From contig JAFTXQ010000017.1 of assembly GCA_017461565.1 (NCBI GenBank), positions 1 through 32,355 on the forward strand: a stretch of 32,355 nucleotides of DNA. The letters are read 5' to 3'. The notes under the pieces are model-generated. The model did not search any database. It was not told the DNA's origin and saw only the letters and a program-made list of their open reading frames with translations. This DNA is from Oscillospiraceae bacterium (GTDB taxonomy: Bacteria > Bacillota > Clostridia > Oscillospirales > Ruminococcaceae). Of this stretch, positions 30,549-32,355 are shown piece by piece (the stretch's first letter is position 1; the number at the start of each line of letters is the position of its first letter). A program made the translations under genes and the position numbers.

Positions 30549-31337
30549 ATGTACAGCTTTGATGCAAAAAAGACCACGCAGGACATTATCGTGTGGATAA
30601 ATGATTTTTTTGAAAAAAACGGCAAGGGATGTAATGCAGTGGTGGGCATTTCAGGCGGAAAGGACAGCTCTGTTGTGGCGGGTCTTTGTGCCGCGGCTCT
30701 TGGAAAAGAGAGAGTTATTGGCGTGCTTATGCCTAACGGCAATCAGAGCGATATCGATATGTCAATAAAGCTTGTGGAACACCTTGGCATAAGATACACT
30801 ATAGTCAATATTGCGGCGGCTTATCAAGGATTGATCGGAGCTATCAAGGATGCCCACTGCGGCAATGGATATGAGATCGATCAGCTTTCAAAACAGGCTG
30901 TTGTAAATCTTCCGCCCAGACTTCGCATGGCGTCTTTATATGCTGTCAGTCAGTGCAATAATGGCAGGGTTGCAAACACCTGCAATCTTTCGGAGGATTG
31001 GGTGGGATACTCTACACGCTACGGCGATTCTGCGGGTGATTTCAGCCCCATCTCACGGCTTACGGTGCACGAGGTCAAGCAGATAGGCAGAGAGCTTGGA
31101 CTTCCCTCAGAGCTTGTGGATAAGGTGCCCTCCGACGGACTTTGCGGCATGACTGATGAGGATAACCTGGGCTTCACTTATGCGACACTGGACAGATACA
31201 TTCGGACGGGAGTGTGTGTCGATGCTGAGATCAAGGCACTTATCGACAGTAAGCACGAAGCGAACATGTTCAAAATGGAGCTTATGCCATGCTTTCAATA
31301 CGAAGCAGGAACACTGCACCGTGAGACTTCCGAATGA
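30549..31337 (+). CDS. nadE: NH3-dependent NAD synthetase
   Basis: NadE amidates deamido-NAD to NAD. The 262-aa protein has the PP-loop SGGKDSS (35-41) and the family motifs VNLPPRLRM and GLCGMTDEDNLGF. It lacks the nitrilase-type glutaminase domain of long NadE, so it should use free ammonia, unlike the glutamine users around it. The start is the ATG at 30549 with AAGGAGGGG upstream; an in-frame ATG at 30516 lacks one. The 69-bp gap after carB contains a weak possible promoter (TTGCTT-N17-TAGTAA). It is the last gene before the operon terminator. Confidence 0.96.
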   Translation: MYSFDAKKTTQDIIVWINDFFEKNGKGCNAVVGISGGKDSSVVAGLCAAALGKERVIGVLMPNGNQSDIDMSIKLVEHLGIRYTIVNIAAAYQGLIGAIKDAHCGNGYEIDQLSKQAVVNLPPRLRMASLYAVSQCNNGRVANTCNLSEDWVGYSTRYGDSAGDFSPISRLTVHEVKQIGRELGLPSELVDKVPSDGLCGMTDEDNLGFTYATLDRYIRTGVCVDAEIKALIDSKHEANMFKMELMPCFQYEAGTLHRETSE

Positions 31338-31364
31338 TGATCGGCACTGGCTCTAAATAAAAAA

Positions 31365-31404
31365 ATACCGTGACAGAATGATATCGGTCACGGTATAAAT
31401 TTTT
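31365..31404. terminator. Bidirectional terminator after nadE
   Basis: ATACCGTGAC (31365-31374) and GTCACGGTAT (31387-31396) form a perfect 10-bp stem. On + it is followed by AAATTTTTG, and on - by a long T-run (TTTTTTATTTA). It can end the rightward operon and also stop leftward transcription from the AraC-type gene. Confidence 0.88.
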
Positions 31405-31418
31405 GTGTCACTAAATAA

Positions 31419-31684
31419 AATGCGGCGCCTGATACAATAATAACCTCCGGATCTTTTCAGAAAAACAGGTCAATATCTACAAAAGCAACGTTTGACCTGC
31501 TTTACAGCTTGATACGAAACTGCATAGCAGAGAACTCTGTAACGGTCATAGAGCAGAGCGACTACACCGAACATTACATTAATTACGACACAATACATAC
31601 ATCCGTTCTCACATGTATTGTACATGCCTAGTCCGTTGCTTTTGTTTACAGAAATCTCAAAAAGAATCAGCTTAATTTATAATT
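31419..31684. other. Intergenic scar between nadE and the AraC-type regulator
   Basis: No intact gene is visible. The - strand holds a DUF1848-like relic (listed separately). A 70-codon open + frame (31419-31631) has no start codon or ribosome-binding site. The mix of coding-like fragments in several frames points to decayed genes. Confidence 0.45.
31470..31625 (-). pseudogene. Relic: DUF1848-like cysteine motif fragment
   Basis: A 51-codon - frame begins MYNTCENGCMYC. This closely resembles the C-terminal Cys motif of DUF1848 proteins (family pattern roughly DIG-x-YNTC-x-x-GC-x-YCYAN). The codons just upstream read SNGLG, similar to the family's DIG. After the motif the usual CYAN continuation is lost and the frame stops after about 40 unrelated residues. 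No ribosome-binding site was seen. I read it as a fragment of a lost gene, joined to other decayed sequence. Confidence 0.4.
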
Positions 31685-32355
31685 CTATTTACCTTTTCTG
31701 TACTTCCCCGGTGTGATTTGGTATTTTTTCTTAAAGCTTCGATTGAAATATGAAAGATTGTCAAATCCACAAGCACAGGCGATTTCAAGAATATTGCCAT
31801 CTGTTGCACGGAGCATATTCGCTGCTGTTTCAAGCCGATAGTCATTAAGATAGTTAATAAAGCTCACACCCATACTTTCCTTGAAGAACTTCATAAAATA
31901 GGATTTGCTGTAAAAGCAAAGCTCTGCTACTTCTTCAACGGTGATACTTTCTGAATAATGCTGTTCCACATAAGAAAGTATGGTTTTTATTTTGTCAATA
32001 TTCTTCTGTGAAATTTGAGAAAATGTTTCGCCGATTTCTGACACAAGACGGTGAAACATTAGATAAAGGTAACCTTTTACAGCTATCTGATAGCCCGTAC
32101 TTTTTTTATCACACAGCTTATCGATTCTTTGTATATATTCAGAAATGCCGCTCTCAATCATCTTGTCAGCACAAATCAATGGGCAAATTGATCTTACGGA
32201 AGAAATCAGCGGGGAAATAAATTGCTCCCAACACAGATCACTTCCTGTTGCTTTCAGCATAGATGGTCTGAACAGAATATTTTCGTATTCCATTGTGCTG
32301 TTTTCAAGCTGCGAAATTGAGTGAAGCTGTCCTGACATTATGAAAACGGCATCAC
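31685..32355 (-). CDS. AraC-family transcriptional regulator, 5' end outside the window
   Basis: At least 222 residues are encoded and the frame stays open to the window edge. An ATG at 32338 exists, but the codons before it read DAVFI and join naturally to MSGQLHSI as part of an AraC-type cupin sensor domain, so the true start is beyond 32355. The C-terminal part is a complete tandem HTH domain: the first motif near SITVEEVAELCFYSKSYFMK, then GNILEIACACGFDNLSYF and the typical tail FKKKYQITPGKYRK. It is a DNA-binding regulator of the sugar or stress-responsive AraC type. Its ligand and targets are unknown. It is convergent with nadE and separated by the terminator, so a link to nitrogen control is unproven. 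Confidence 0.93.
   Translation of the reverse strand, partial: DAVFIMSGQLHSISQLENSTMEYENILFRPSMLKATGSDLCWEQFISPLISSVRSICPLICADKMIESGISEYIQRIDKLCDKKSTGYQIAVKGYLYLMFHRLVSEIGETFSQISQKNIDKIKTILSYVEQHYSESITVEEVAELCFYSKSYFMKFFKESMGVSFINYLNDYRLETAANMLRATDGNILEIACACGFDNLSYFNRSFKKKYQITPGKYRKGK

Noticed and set aside
31419-31631. 70-codon open + frame in the gap after nadE
   Set aside because: No start codon or ribosome-binding site, directly after a strong terminator. The opposite strand offers a better explanation as a gene relic.

Overview
The window looks like a chromosomal segment of an anaerobic gut or rumen Firmicute close to Ruminococcus (Oscillospiraceae). This is inferred from the large type III glutamine synthetase, the split ferredoxin-containing glutamate synthase, GatCAB, strong AAGGAGG ribosome-binding sites, sigma-A promoters and moderate G+C. 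No rRNA, tRNA or CRISPR array was seen.

Layout. (1) 1-4744 is the end of a mobile element: a large two-part ATPase, a 51-codon ORF and a large serine recombinase, all on +. (2) 4745-5408 is an intergenic scar with relics of decayed genes and the terminator of the leftward operon. (3) 5409-15712 is a leftward operon read glnA(type III)-purF-amt/glnK fusion-guaA-gatC-gatA-gatB. (4) 15713-16102 is a 390-bp divergent control region. (5) 16103-31337 is a rightward operon: three-piece glutamate synthase with its ferredoxin and flavoprotein subunits, then pyrG, purC, purA, purB, carA, carB and nadE, closed by a strong bidirectional terminator. (6) 31338-31684 is a second small scar with a DUF1848-like relic. 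(7) An AraC-family regulator runs off the right edge.

How the genes work together. Ammonia enters through Amt, which carries its own P-II sensor domain. GlnA makes glutamine and the glutamate synthase turns it into glutamate. Most other genes spend glutamine nitrogen (purF, guaA, pyrG, carAB, gatCAB), spend aspartate nitrogen (purC, purA, with purB finishing both reactions) or use ammonia directly (nadE). The locus is therefore a nitrogen-distribution hub driven from one divergent promoter region.

The most interesting new signal is in that control region. The glnA promoter (-) and the glt promoter (+) each carry a 26-bp inverted repeat TGCAAG-N14-CTTGC(A/G), placed exactly 8 bp upstream of a TTGACA -35 box. 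A weaker symmetric variant, TGAAAG-N14-CTTTCA, lies between them. This looks like a shared operator for an unidentified nitrogen regulator. Second-rank signals are the Amt-P-II fusion, whose T-loop keeps the pore-plugging Arg but lacks the uridylylated Tyr, and a large structured leader upstream of guaA.
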